From NCBI GenBank assembly GCA_029287965.1, contig JARFQC010000200.1, positions 1 through 8,330 of the forward strand: DNA of 8,330 nucleotides. The letters are read 5' to 3'. Origin of the DNA: Arenicellales bacterium (GTDB taxonomy: Bacteria > Pseudomonadota > Gammaproteobacteria > BMS3Bbin11). The position numbers were made by a program, and so were the translations under genes. Positions 1 through 6,984 of this stretch are shown here, piece after piece; the first letter of the stretch is position 1; each line of letters starts with the position of its first letter. Below the pieces are notes generated by a model. It had not been told where the DNA came from, ran no database searches, and saw only the letters and a program-made list of their open reading frames with translations.

Positions 1-1
1 G

Positions 2-589
2 CAGCCTGATCGCGAGATCGATCCCGGCGCCATTGAAGTACATGGCATCAGTAACGAGTTCCTCGCCGACAAACCGCGGTTCGAGGACATCGTCAGCGAT
101 TTTCTCACCTACATCGAAGGTGCCGAGCTGATTATCCACAACGCTCCCTTCGATGTCGGCTTCCTTGATCACGAATTCGAACTAGCCGGCCTGGGCCAGG
201 GCAAGACGCAAGCCACTTGCAGCGTCATCGACACGCTGGTGATGGCCCGGCGTCTACGTCCCGGGCAGAAGAATTCCCTTGATGCACTGTGCAGGCACTA
301 CACCATAGACAATTCACAACGCGACCTGCATGGCGCGTTGCTGGACGCCGAACTGCTGGCTGAAGTCTACCTGGCTATGACTGGCGGGCAGACGGCCCTG
401 TTCAGGGAGGGATCTGCAGTAAAAAGTGTGGCCGATACGGAAGTGGTGCGCAAGCTGGATAAAAATCGCAAAACGTTACCCGTCATCACGGCTTCGAAGG
501 AAGAGCTGGTTGCACATAATGCATGGCTGGATGAACTGGACAGGAAGACTGACGGTAAATGCCTGTGGCGCGCACTCGATAAGGGGTGA
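2..589 (+). CDS. dnaQ: DNA polymerase III epsilon subunit, 3'-5' proofreading exonuclease (5'-truncated by the window edge)
   Basis: Proofreading subunit of the replicative polymerase; it removes misincorporated 3' nucleotides in the Pol III core. The frame is open from the left edge to TGA at 587-589, giving 195 residues. The first residues (QPDRE...VHGIS) align with E. coli DnaQ from about residue 53, so roughly 52 residues, including the Exo I motif with its two metal-binding acidic residues, lie outside the window. Exo II (HNAPFD) and Exo III (LHGALLDAELLAEVYLAMTGG, with the catalytic His at fragment residue 110 and Asp at 115) are intact. With the 52-residue offset these fall at E. coli H162 and D167. 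The C-terminal polymerase-binding tail ends CLWRALDKG, as in E. coli (CLWRA). Nothing suggests decay. It converges on the TraB-like gene, with 33 bases between the stops and no convincing terminator there. Confidence 0.96.
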   Translation, partial: QPDREIDPGAIEVHGISNEFLADKPRFEDIVSDFLTYIEGAELIIHNAPFDVGFLDHEFELAGLGQGKTQATCSVIDTLVMARRLRPGQKNSLDALCRHYTIDNSQRDLHGALLDAELLAEVYLAMTGGQTALFREGSAVKSVADTEVVRKLDKNRKTLPVITASKEELVAHNAWLDELDRKTDGKCLWRALDKG

Positions 590-622
590 GTATTACTTGC
601 TAGCAGGGCGGATTAACTGGCG

Positions 623-1759
623 TTACATCCCGTATTCCAGCCTTGTCAGTGTATAGCCCTGCTGCTTCAGCATTGACAGCAATCCGTTCTCGCCGGGCAG
701 GTGCAATGCGCCGACAGCGATGAAGGTATTGCCCTGGCCTAACAGTGGCTGCATGCGCTGGTACATCCTGCGATTGCGCCTGTCGATAAGATTCTCCTGG
801 AAAAGTCCGGCCAGTCGCGGGTCACCGGGTTGTGTCGCATTGCTGATGGCAACGATGCTTTCCATGTCACCTGCTATGTAGGCATCCAGCAACTGCCGGT
901 AGACGATTTCCTTTTCGCCTATATCGTCGATGGTCGATTGCAGCAGTAATGCCTGGTCATCAAGCGCGATATCGTCAAAAGCGGCCAGTTGCTCATCAAC
1001 CGTTTCCAGTCCGAGCACGGGAATTCCGTCGTTGCGCGCGATCTGGCCGAGATGCTTGTCCAGGAAGGTGCCCGAGCTGTTTTCCGGCCGCAGTAAAATG
1101 ACCATGGCTGCCCAGGGTTTCAGGACAGACAACATGTTGACCGGTATGCCATTGCTTGCAGACAGGTGTTCACTGACGTCCGTGTACAGGTCTTCGCCTA
1201 TGACCTGGGACAGGGTACGGCCGTCGGTGAATATCATCCTGCGCATGATGTCGAGAGATGTGCGCTGGTCAAGTTTGAGTTCAAGCATCAGCTGGTCAGC
1301 CGAGCGCAGTCGGGACAGCACCGTGTCAGGTAGTTCGAGTATGCGCTCGTCATCAAGATGGATCGTTCCCATTATGTAATTGCTGGCGCTACCGGGTGCA
1401 TCGATCTTCCACAGCAGCGGGCGGCCGTTGGGTGCAGCCTCGATGCTGCGCTCACCGAAGACTTCCACGCGTGGTGCATGCTGCACAGCAGCCGTGGTGG
1501 CCTCCGTGGAGCGATAGGGTTTATACCCCGGCTGGATGATAGTGTGCGGTGTCTCCTGCGGGCGTATATCCAGGCGATCGATATGTATCGGCCGGTTGTT
1601 TTCACCATTGCGCTTGTCGACATAGCGCAGGCTGGAGCCGGCAGGCGGGTAACTCAGGTCGGCAGCGTGAAGTTCATTAGCTGGATTTGTCAGCAGAACG
1701 GGCAGGCTCATTAGCAGAGCGGGTACTACGTGTGTAATGTGCGTGAAAACTTTATTCAT
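623..1759 (-). CDS. TraB/GumN (Tiki/PrgY-like) family secreted protein
   Basis: A 378-residue member of the TraB/GumN/Tiki superfamily, whose members are proposed or shown to be metal-dependent proteases; the substrate here is unknown. Residues 1 to about 33 form a Sec signal peptide (hydrophobic 11-24, then an ELHAAD-type site), so the product is likely periplasmic. Residues 34-112 are a low-complexity linker. The domain begins near LLWKID (115-120). Family hallmarks are visible: GTIH (131-134), LGLETVDEQL (249-258), an Arg/Asn-rich DRRNRRM segment (326-332), and VGALHLPGENGLL (349-361). The invariant His residues and the GLET Glu are present, so it should be active if the family is enzymatic. 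The start is ATG, but I see no clear Shine-Dalgarno sequence before it. The gene stands alone, divergent from the glycosyltransferase gene. No functional link to the Hvf locus is evident. Confidence 0.88.
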   Translation of the reverse strand: MNKVFTHITHVVPALLMSLPVLLTNPANELHAADLSYPPAGSSLRYVDKRNGENNRPIHIDRLDIRPQETPHTIIQPGYKPYRSTEATTAAVQHAPRVEVFGERSIEAAPNGRPLLWKIDAPGSASNYIMGTIHLDDERILELPDTVLSRLRSADQLMLELKLDQRTSLDIMRRMIFTDGRTLSQVIGEDLYTDVSEHLSASNGIPVNMLSVLKPWAAMVILLRPENSSGTFLDKHLGQIARNDGIPVLGLETVDEQLAAFDDIALDDQALLLQSTIDDIGEKEIVYRQLLDAYIAGDMESIVAISNATQPGDPRLAGLFQENLIDRRNRRMYQRMQPLLGQGNTFIAVGALHLPGENGLLSMLKQQGYTLTRLEYGM

Positions 1760-1795
1760 GGAAGTAATTTAACGTGTTTTTGCCGATAACGACTA

Positions 1796-1801
1796 TATAA
1801 T
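1796..1801 (+). promoter_or_regulatory. Candidate -10 box for the glycosyltransferase/LABN pair
   Basis: A perfect TATAAT lies at 1796-1801 in the 72-base divergent spacer, about 30 bases upstream of the GT2 start. The hexamer 17 bases upstream (CGTGTT, 1773-1778) is a poor -35 match, so only the -10 is supported. A GGAG Shine-Dalgarno at 1818-1821 sits 10 bases before ATG 1832. The AT-rich core reads almost symmetrically, so it might also serve the opposing TraB-like gene, but no good -35 is visible on that strand. Confidence 0.45.
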
Positions 1802-1831
1802 AACCCGAATTTCAACCGGAGCCCGGTCACG

Positions 1832-2554
1832 ATGACAGAACTCAGCGTAGTCATCCCCGTCCATAACGAGGAAGCGAATATCCAGCCACTGGTCGACGAA
1901 GTCCGCCAGGCGCTTGATGGCAAACTCGCCTATGAACTTATCTATGTCAATGATGGTAGCAGTGATGGCACCTTGCAGCGCCTGTCCGATGCCGGGCAGG
2001 AATGCGCTGAACTACGAGTTATCAGTCATGCCGAATCTGTCGGTCAAAGTACTGCCGTGCGCACCGGCGTTCAGTACGCGCAGGGGCAGTGGATTGCCAC
2101 GCTGGATGGCGATGGCCAAAACGACCCGGCGGACCTGCCCGCACTCTACACCGCCTTGCTGCAGAACAGTCCCGACGGGGTGCAGCTCGTCAATGGTTAC
2201 AGGAAAAAGCGCAAGGACACGTTCATCAAGCGTATTTCCTCTCGCCTGGCCAATGGCATACGTTCCTTTCTGCTCAAGGATGAAACCCCTGACACGGGCT
2301 GCGGACTTAAGGTCTTCAGTCGCGAGGCCTACCTGGCCTTGCCGTTTTTCGACCACATGCACCGTTTCCTGCCAGCCATGATCCAGCGGGGTGGCGGCAA
2401 GGTGATGTCGGTGGAAGTGAACCATCGCGAACGCGAACGCGGGGCGTCACACTATGGCTTTTTTGACCGCTTATGGGTCGGTGTTTTCGACCTGATGGGC
2501 GTTGCCTGGCTGCAGCGCAGGGCGACGCACCCGGTAATTGTTAAGGACGATTAA
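1832..2554 (+). CDS. Family 2 glycosyltransferase (dolichol-phosphate-mannose-synthase/ArnC-like)
   Basis: A 240-residue GT-A fold inverting glycosyltransferase. The N-terminus shows the nucleotide-sugar motif SVVIPVHNEEANI (5-17), then YVNDGSSDGT (38-47), the metal-binding acidic motif ATLDGDGQNDP (89-99) and DTGCGLKVFSREA (154-166), followed by the HRERERGASHYG acceptor-side loop (198-209). This order is typical of polyprenyl-phosphate sugar transferases such as DPM1 and ArnC. Unlike ArnC it has no C-terminal pair of membrane helices; only an amphipathic stretch (211-227) could touch the membrane. The likely role is moving a sugar from a nucleotide donor to undecaprenyl phosphate or another envelope lipid; the actual sugar cannot be read from the sequence. 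The next gene starts 9 bases downstream, with its ribosome binding site overlapping this stop codon, so the two are translationally coupled. Confidence 0.92.
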   Translation: MTELSVVIPVHNEEANIQPLVDEVRQALDGKLAYELIYVNDGSSDGTLQRLSDAGQECAELRVISHAESVGQSTAVRTGVQYAQGQWIATLDGDGQNDPADLPALYTALLQNSPDGVQLVNGYRKKRKDTFIKRISSRLANGIRSFLLKDETPDTGCGLKVFSREAYLALPFFDHMHRFLPAMIQRGGGKVMSVEVNHRERERGASHYGFFDRLWVGVFDLMGVAWLQRRATHPVIVKDD

Positions 2555-2563
2555 GGAACAGGC

Positions 2564-2890
2564 ATGCACGATATCATTGCAACCCCCGAACTGTTTGGCG
2601 CGACGCTGGTCATCACGCCCTGGAAAATTATTGGCTACGTGGGTGTGCTGCTGTTTGCCGGGCGCTGGTTCGTTCAGCTCTGGGCATCACGCCGCTCGCG
2701 CAAGGTCGTGATGCCGCGCCTGTTCTGGTACATGAGCATTACCGGCAGCCTGATGCTGCTGAGCTACTTTATCTTCGGCAAGAATGACTCGGTGGGCATC
2801 ATGTCAAACCTGTTCCCGTTCATGATTGCCTCGTACAACCTGTACCTGGATTTCACTCATCAGGCAGAGCAGGAGGTTGGAACGGGTTAA
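2564..2890 (+). CDS. Small integral membrane protein, lipid A biosynthesis N-terminal domain (LABN) family
   Basis: A 108-residue protein with three predicted membrane helices (about 18-40, 52-71 and 77-95). The conserved text WKIIGYVGVLLFAGRWFVQLW, the basic loop ASRRSRKVVMPRLFWYMS (41-58) and SLMLLSYFIFGKNDSVGIM match the LABN domain. That domain is fused to lipid-A-disaccharide synthase in some bacteria and occurs alone in many others. Here it stands alone. The AAGGA Shine-Dalgarno (2553-2557) overlaps the stop of the glycosyltransferase gene, and ATG follows 6 bases later. The pairing with a GT2 enzyme is a recurring arrangement and suggests a glycolipid-modification or flippase-like helper role, which is inference. 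A third partner, such as an ArnT-like transferase, is absent: the next gene is convergent and unrelated. No terminator hairpin is convincing in 2891-2952. Confidence 0.88.
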   Translation: MHDIIATPELFGATLVITPWKIIGYVGVLLFAGRWFVQLWASRRSRKVVMPRLFWYMSITGSLMLLSYFIFGKNDSVGIMSNLFPFMIASYNLYLDFTHQAEQEVGTG

Positions 2891-2952
2891 GACTGTTAGC
2901 GTATCCGTGCTTTCGGTGATGCATTGTCTGCACAGGTAAGGCAAAAGAGAAT

Positions 2953-3729
2953 CTATTCCGGGTTTTCCTGCCCCGGTTGCCGGGTGCCAAGGATGATGCC
3001 CTGGTTGCGCAGGCCTTCGAGTATTTCCTTGCCTCCGCTGACAATGGCTTCGCGGGACACGCCCTGCAACTCATCCGCCAATGATTCCAGTGCAGTCATG
3101 CTGGTTATATTATTATTAGATTCAATAAGTTGAATAAGCTTCGCAGTAATTACATTAACTTCTGTGAACTGCACCTCATCATTCTCGTCACGGTAGGCAA
3201 TGATGCAGGTCGGCTCGGCTGACGGTGATTCCGGGATGAAATCCTCACTGATGCCGTGAACCGGGTATGCATAGGTCAACAGCCATGCCAGCGGCGACAT
3301 GACCGGGTGCCCCATGAGCAGGTCGCCGTTTACGTCGATGCCACTCAAATCTATTTCCTGTTCTGATACCGACAGGGCCAGTTCGGCCCATTCATAATGT
3401 GCGAGTTCGAATATGAAAGGCGGGTCACAGTCACGCGTTACATGTTCTGATTGCAGGTAGTCAATGAACTCCCGCGAGATCTCCAGGAAGTAGGGGGTCT
3501 GGCAGCGATGCAAATGATAGAAGCTGCGTGCCAGTTCCAGCCATTGCTCGTCCGTGTACAGGCTGCGCAGCACGGGAAAGCTGCTGCTCAGGAATCCTTC
3601 AACGTTATTGAAAAACAATTCCCGGTATACGCCCATGCGCCGGTCTTCGATACCATCCGGTGCCGCGTTGACGTCGGGATTGCGTATGTGGGCAGCAAAG
3701 GCATACTGCGTGGACTTGAAGTCCTGCAT
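2953..3729 (-). CDS. hvfC: HvfC-like RiPP maturation partner (DUF2063 / HvfC-BufC N-terminal domain)
   Basis: Partner of the MNIO oxidase HvfB; in characterised systems it binds HvfB and helps present the precursor peptide. I use ATG 3729 (258 residues). It sits 1 base after the hvfB TGA (3733-3731), has GGAG 10 bases upstream, and opens MQDFKSTQYAFAAHIRNPD, the usual start of this family. An ATG at 3768 would add 13 residues inside hvfB with only a weak ribosome site. The N-terminal domain (about 1-90) carries the family pattern RMGVYRELFFNNVEGFLSSSFPVL, then LARSFYHLHRCQTPYFLEISREF and FELAHYEWAELAL. The C-terminal domain includes SPLAWLLTYAYPVHGIS and a short helical end. It is the last gene of the operon and is terminated by TAG, 62 bases from the convergent LABN gene. 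Confidence 0.9.
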   Translation of the reverse strand: MQDFKSTQYAFAAHIRNPDVNAAPDGIEDRRMGVYRELFFNNVEGFLSSSFPVLRSLYTDEQWLELARSFYHLHRCQTPYFLEISREFIDYLQSEHVTRDCDPPFIFELAHYEWAELALSVSEQEIDLSGIDVNGDLLMGHPVMSPLAWLLTYAYPVHGISEDFIPESPSAEPTCIIAYRDENDEVQFTEVNVITAKLIQLIESNNNITSMTALESLADELQGVSREAIVSGGKEILEGLRNQGIILGTRQPGQENPE

Positions 3730-3730
3730 G

Positions 3731-4597
3731 TCAGGCGTGCTCCATCTTTCTGCTTGCGGCCTGTGCATGCTTCGCCTGGTAACGCTGTATTGTCGCTACT
3801 TCCTGCATCAGTTCCGCATACGGGGGGATGTTGAAGTCGCGCTCCAGCAGCGTGGGGATAACGCCGAACTGTGCATAGGCCTCGTCCAGCAGTGCCCAGA
3901 CCGGGTCCACCACGTCAGCGCCATGTGTATCAACGATGAGGTCCTCGGCTTCGTTGTAATGCCCGGCGATGTGGATGTACGCGATACGTTCGGCGGGTAG
4001 CGCAGAGAGGAACCCGGATGCATCGTAGCGATGATTCACCGAGTTGACGTAGATGTTGTTTACATCCAGCAGGAGTTTACAGTCTGCTTCGTCAAGTACG
4101 GCATTGATGAATTCGATCTCGTCCATTTCCTTGCCCGGCGCGGCATAGTAGGACACGTTCTCGATAGCCATCGGCTGTTCGATTATATCCTGGACCCGGC
4201 GGATGCGTTCGGCCACGTAATGTACCGCTTCTTCCGTGAAGGGAATCGGCATGAGGTCGTACAGGTGGCCGTCATCGGAGCAGTAGCTCAGGTGTTCCGA
4301 GTAGATGCGTATATCGTGTTCACGCATAAAATCCCTGACCTGGCGAACGAAGTTTTCATCGAGCTTTTCCGGCCCGCCTATCGACAGCGACAGGCCGTGG
4401 ATCAGGAACGGATAGCGTTCCGTGAAATGGCGGAACTGCTTGCCGAACTTGCCGCCTACGCCTATCCAGTTTTCCGGTGCAACCTCCATGAAGTCCACCG
4501 GCATGTCGGGATGCTGCATAAATTCATCCAGTACACTGCGGCGCAGGCCAACGCCTGCACCTTGTACCGGGTAAGTTGGTGTAGCTGATTTATTCAT
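3731..4597 (-). CDS. hvfB: HvfB-like MNIO peptide maturase (DUF692, multinuclear non-heme iron-dependent oxidase)
   Basis: Iron-dependent TIM-barrel oxidase that modifies Cys residues in the HvfA precursor. In H. influenzae HvfB makes oxazolone/thioamide pairs, as MbnB does in methanobactin. The length, 288 residues, is normal. Candidate iron ligands are all present: H67 in LIHGLSLSIGG, E101-H102 in YSEHLSYC, E146 in AIENVSYY, D178 in LLLDVNNIYVNS, H208 and H213 in YIHIAGH, D223 and H225 in VDTHG, and E252 in LLERD. The N-terminal GAGVGLR (13-19) and DFMEVAPENW (35-44) are also typical. The ATG overlaps the last 8 bases of hvfX, and the stop is 1 base from hvfC, so the three are translationally coupled. 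No residue expected to be catalytic is missing. The substrate assignment rests on the EGKCG-rich precursor gene in the same strand block. Confidence 0.95.
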   Translation of the reverse strand: MNKSATPTYPVQGAGVGLRRSVLDEFMQHPDMPVDFMEVAPENWIGVGGKFGKQFRHFTERYPFLIHGLSLSIGGPEKLDENFVRQVRDFMREHDIRIYSEHLSYCSDDGHLYDLMPIPFTEEAVHYVAERIRRVQDIIEQPMAIENVSYYAAPGKEMDEIEFINAVLDEADCKLLLDVNNIYVNSVNHRYDASGFLSALPAERIAYIHIAGHYNEAEDLIVDTHGADVVDPVWALLDEAYAQFGVIPTLLERDFNIPPYAELMQEVATIQRYQAKHAQAASRKMEHA

Positions 4598-5216
4598 CGC
4601 TCGTGCTCTTGTTCTCCGGCATGTATTTGCGCCTTATCCAGTAGTCCATGCTGAAATACCTGCCCGCGCCCATGAAGAACAGCGCCACCAGCATGATGAA
4701 ATAGGTTGCTGCAAACTCAATGCCGTTATTGAGAACTACAAAGTTACCGTATTCCGTAAGCCAGTCATAGTTGCCGTGTTCGCGCAGGATATCCTTGGCA
4801 CGATCCAGGCGTTCGGCGGCGGCCATGGTTCTTTCAGTGGCGAACACACCGCTTGCTTCTGCTATGGCAAGCCAGCCATTGTGAAGATGTGATGAAACTG
4901 CGGCGACTACCATGGTGACCATCAGGGGAATGGATATCCAGCGCACGGCCAGTCCCAGGGTGAGCAGGATGGCACCGAGAACTTCAGAGCCGGCGGCAAG
5001 GATGACCATCAGTTCCGGCATGGGCAGGCCCAGCCCCCAGTCAGGATTGCCGAACCATGCTACCGTGTCTTCGAAGGCAGCAAACTTCTTCGTACCCGCC
5101 ATCCAGAATATCGGTATCAGGTACAGCCTCAGCAGCAGTGGTGCAATAAAATCCACACTGCGTGTCATGTCCAGCAGCTTCTGTAAAGGGGTGACGATTT
5201 TTACAAAGGTGTTCAC
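4590..5216 (-). CDS. hvfX: DoxX-family membrane protein of the Hvf locus (HvfX-like)
   Basis: A 208-residue inner-membrane protein with about four helices (22-40, 66-90, 93-113 and 163-185) and the DoxX signature LLRLYLIPIFWMAGTKKFAAFEDTV near the N-terminus. Members linked to EGKCG precursors are annotated as copper-binding RiPP maturation proteins; their biochemical role is not settled. An unusual hydrophilic insert (about 114-158, rich in charged residues) separates helices 3 and 4. H110 and H112 at the membrane edge (SSHLHNGW) are possible metal or quinone contacts, which is inference. The start is GTG at 5216, supported by GGAG 6 bases upstream; the nearby ATG (5218) runs into an immediate TGA. 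The stop overlaps the hvfB start by 8 bases. The 169-base gap upstream holds no gene, no clear promoter and no clear terminator. Confidence 0.87.
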   Translation of the reverse strand: MNTFVKIVTPLQKLLDMTRSVDFIAPLLLRLYLIPIFWMAGTKKFAAFEDTVAWFGNPDWGLGLPMPELMVILAAGSEVLGAILLTLGLAVRWISIPLMVTMVVAAVSSHLHNGWLAIAEASGVFATERTMAAAERLDRAKDILREHGNYDWLTEYGNFVVLNNGIEFAATYFIMLVALFFMGAGRYFSMDYWIRRKYMPENKSTSDE

Positions 5217-5385
5217 ATCATGCTCCGTTATGGTGTCGTGTTTTTTGTGACTGTTAAATTTGACGTTAGTTCAGCTTGCGTACCCTGGCTACGACACGGA
5301 ACAGCGCCATTTCGTTGTCATGCCGGAATACGGCTTGACCACTCTCAACGATGAGTCCTCATTTGCTGCAATGACCGGGCCTTTT

Positions 5386-6906
5386 TTATCCATTCGCCGC
5401 AATGCTTTCATGCCGGGCCTCAGGTGTGGGGTGCAGCTTGTGCAAGGGGATGGACAGTCCGTTTTCCATTACCACCCGAACATGATGGCGGGCTAGTTCA
5501 CGGGGCTCGTTGACGCCACAGGAATGGGCAATCATGCCGACTTCATAGCACAGGTTCTTGGCATAGCTGGCCACGCGTTCCGCCTTGTCCGCGGGATCAA
5601 GACCGCGTTGCAGTTTCGGGTTGTGTGTCGTGATGCCTGTAGGGCAGGTGTTCTTGTTGCACTGCAGGGCCTGTATGCAGCCGAGTGAAAACATGAACCC
5701 GCGTGCAGACACGCAGAAATCAGCGCCCAGGCACAGTGCCCAGGCAACATCCGCCGGGGTGATCAGCTTGCCCGAGGCGATAATCTTTACCCGCTCACGC
5801 AGTCCGTATTCGATCAGCTTGTTAGCCAGCATCGGCAGGCTTTCGCGCAAGGGTAAACCCATGTCATCGATAAGGGGCAGGGGTGCGGCGCCGGTACCGC
5901 CGTCGGCACCGTCCACGGTGATGAAGTCCGGCGCTGCATCGCTGCCACGCTGGTAAATGTTGCTGAACAGGTCATCGAGCCAGGTTTCATCAGCTATCAC
6001 AGCCTTGAAGCCGACAGGTTTACCGGTGACTTCGCGCACATGCTCGATCATGTTGATCAGGTCGTCATTAGAGCTGATATCCAGGTGGCGGTTAGGGCTT
6101 ATCGCATCTTCGCCGCGCTGGATGCCGCGTATGCTCGCTATCTCTTCAGTGACCTTTGCACCCGGCAGGATTCCACCCTTGCCGGGTTTCGCACCCTGGC
6201 TGAGCTTGATTTCGAACATGCGTAATTGTTCGTGCGCAGCGACTTCGCACAGCTTGTCGTCGGACAGGTTGCCTGCAAGGTCGCGTACGCCATTTTTTGC
6301 TGTGCCGATCTGGAAAACAATATCGCAGCCGCCTTCGAGGTGATACGGGGACAGGCCGCCTTCACCCGTGTTCATCCAGATGCCTGCTTTTCTCGCGCCA
6401 TTCGACAGGGCGCGTACGGCCGGTGTGGAAATGGCGCCGTAGCTCATGCCAGAGATCGAGAATAAGGCCGATGTCCTGAACGGGCTTGTGCAACCCGGAC
6501 CAATAGTCTGTTCAGCGCATTCCACGGCATCGGAACGCAGCGTAGGGAAGGGGTGATTAACGAACATCGTGGTACCGGTTTGCCGCAAGCTGCGGGTTGA
6601 GCCGAACGCCACGGTGTTGTCGACATTCTTGGCCGCGCGGTATGCCCAGGATCTCTGGGCACGGTTAAAGGGCATTTCTTCACGGTCCATGGAAAAGAAA
6701 TACTGGCGGAAGAATTCACCCATTTCTTCAAAAACATAGCGAAAACGCCCAATGACGGGAAAGTTATGCCTGATAGCCTGTTTGGTCTGGGTCTTGTCAA
6801 CGATATACATCACGATGATGGCTATAACGCCAAGGCCCACAACAAACACGAAAAGCGCGGCCATGAACTCGAGCAGGGTAAGGAGGAAGTCGGCTTCCAT
6901 CTTCAT
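5386..6906 (-). CDS. Membrane-anchored FMN-binding glutamate-synthase-like protein (GltB central/FMN domain, 3Fe-4S)
   Basis: A 506-residue stand-alone version of the glutamate synthase FMN domain, without the glutamine amidotransferase domain. An N-terminal hydrophobic segment (8-36) anchors it in the membrane, followed by a roughly 70-residue linker. The catalytic barrel spans about 120-490: SISGMSYGAIS (150-160), NTGEGGLSPYH (179-189), GAKPGKGGILPGAKV (238-252), FITVDGADGGTGAAP (328-342) and IIASGKLITPADVAWALCLGADF (375-397). The cluster motif GCIQALQCNKNTCPTGI supplies C410, C416 and C421, the three-Cys 3Fe-4S pattern of GltB. The reaction in GltB is reductive glutamate formation from 2-oxoglutarate and ammonia delivered from glutamine. 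For single-domain members the substrate is mostly unknown. ATG 6906 follows AGGAG by 11 bases. It lies between hvfA and hvfX, all on one strand, but with gaps on both sides (78 and 169 bases). Its part in the Hvf pathway is unproven. Confidence 0.9.
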   Translation of the reverse strand: MKMEADFLLTLLEFMAALFVFVVGLGVIAIIVMYIVDKTQTKQAIRHNFPVIGRFRYVFEEMGEFFRQYFFSMDREEMPFNRAQRSWAYRAAKNVDNTVAFGSTRSLRQTGTTMFVNHPFPTLRSDAVECAEQTIGPGCTSPFRTSALFSISGMSYGAISTPAVRALSNGARKAGIWMNTGEGGLSPYHLEGGCDIVFQIGTAKNGVRDLAGNLSDDKLCEVAAHEQLRMFEIKLSQGAKPGKGGILPGAKVTEEIASIRGIQRGEDAISPNRHLDISSNDDLINMIEHVREVTGKPVGFKAVIADETWLDDLFSNIYQRGSDAAPDFITVDGADGGTGAAPLPLIDDMGLPLRESLPMLANKLIEYGLRERVKIIASGKLITPADVAWALCLGADFCVSARGFMFSLGCIQALQCNKNTCPTGITTHNPKLQRGLDPADKAERVASYAKNLCYEVGMIAHSCGVNEPRELARHHVRVVMENGLSIPLHKLHPTPEARHESIAANG

Positions 6907-6932
6907 GTCTCGATGATCTCCTGCAAGCTAGT

Positions 6933-6966
6933 AAAAAAAAGGGGCAGGCGATTGCTCACCTGCCCC
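6933..6966 (-). terminator. Intrinsic terminator directly after hvfA
   Basis: Read on the - strand, the arms GGGGCAGGTGA and TCGCCTGCCCC form an 11-bp stem (10 Watson-Crick pairs and one G-T wobble) closed by a GCAA tetraloop of the GNRA type. The stem is followed at once by eight T. The hairpin starts 18 bases after the hvfA stop and ends 26 bases before the start of the next gene. The opposite strand has no T tract, so it acts on - strand transcription. Partial read-through would give much more precursor mRNA than maturase mRNA, a usual arrangement in RiPP operons. Confidence 0.93.
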
Positions 6967-6984
6967 GGGCGTTACAGGTTCAGC

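Noticed and set aside
2891..2952. Terminator between the convergent LABN and hvfC genes
   Set aside because: Only short imperfect hairpins (such as TGCA around a 5-base loop) and no T tract on either strand.
3730..3768. ATG at 3768 as the hvfC start
   Set aside because: It would overlap hvfB by 38 bases and add a non-family N-terminus. ATG 3729 has GGAG and the usual family start.
5217..5385. Possible small gene or promoter between the glutamate-synthase-like gene and hvfX
   Set aside because: Only frames of about ten codons or fewer with ATG, and no convincing -35/-10 pair. A + strand frame at 5260-5496 overlaps the 3' end of the real gene and resembles nothing I recognise.
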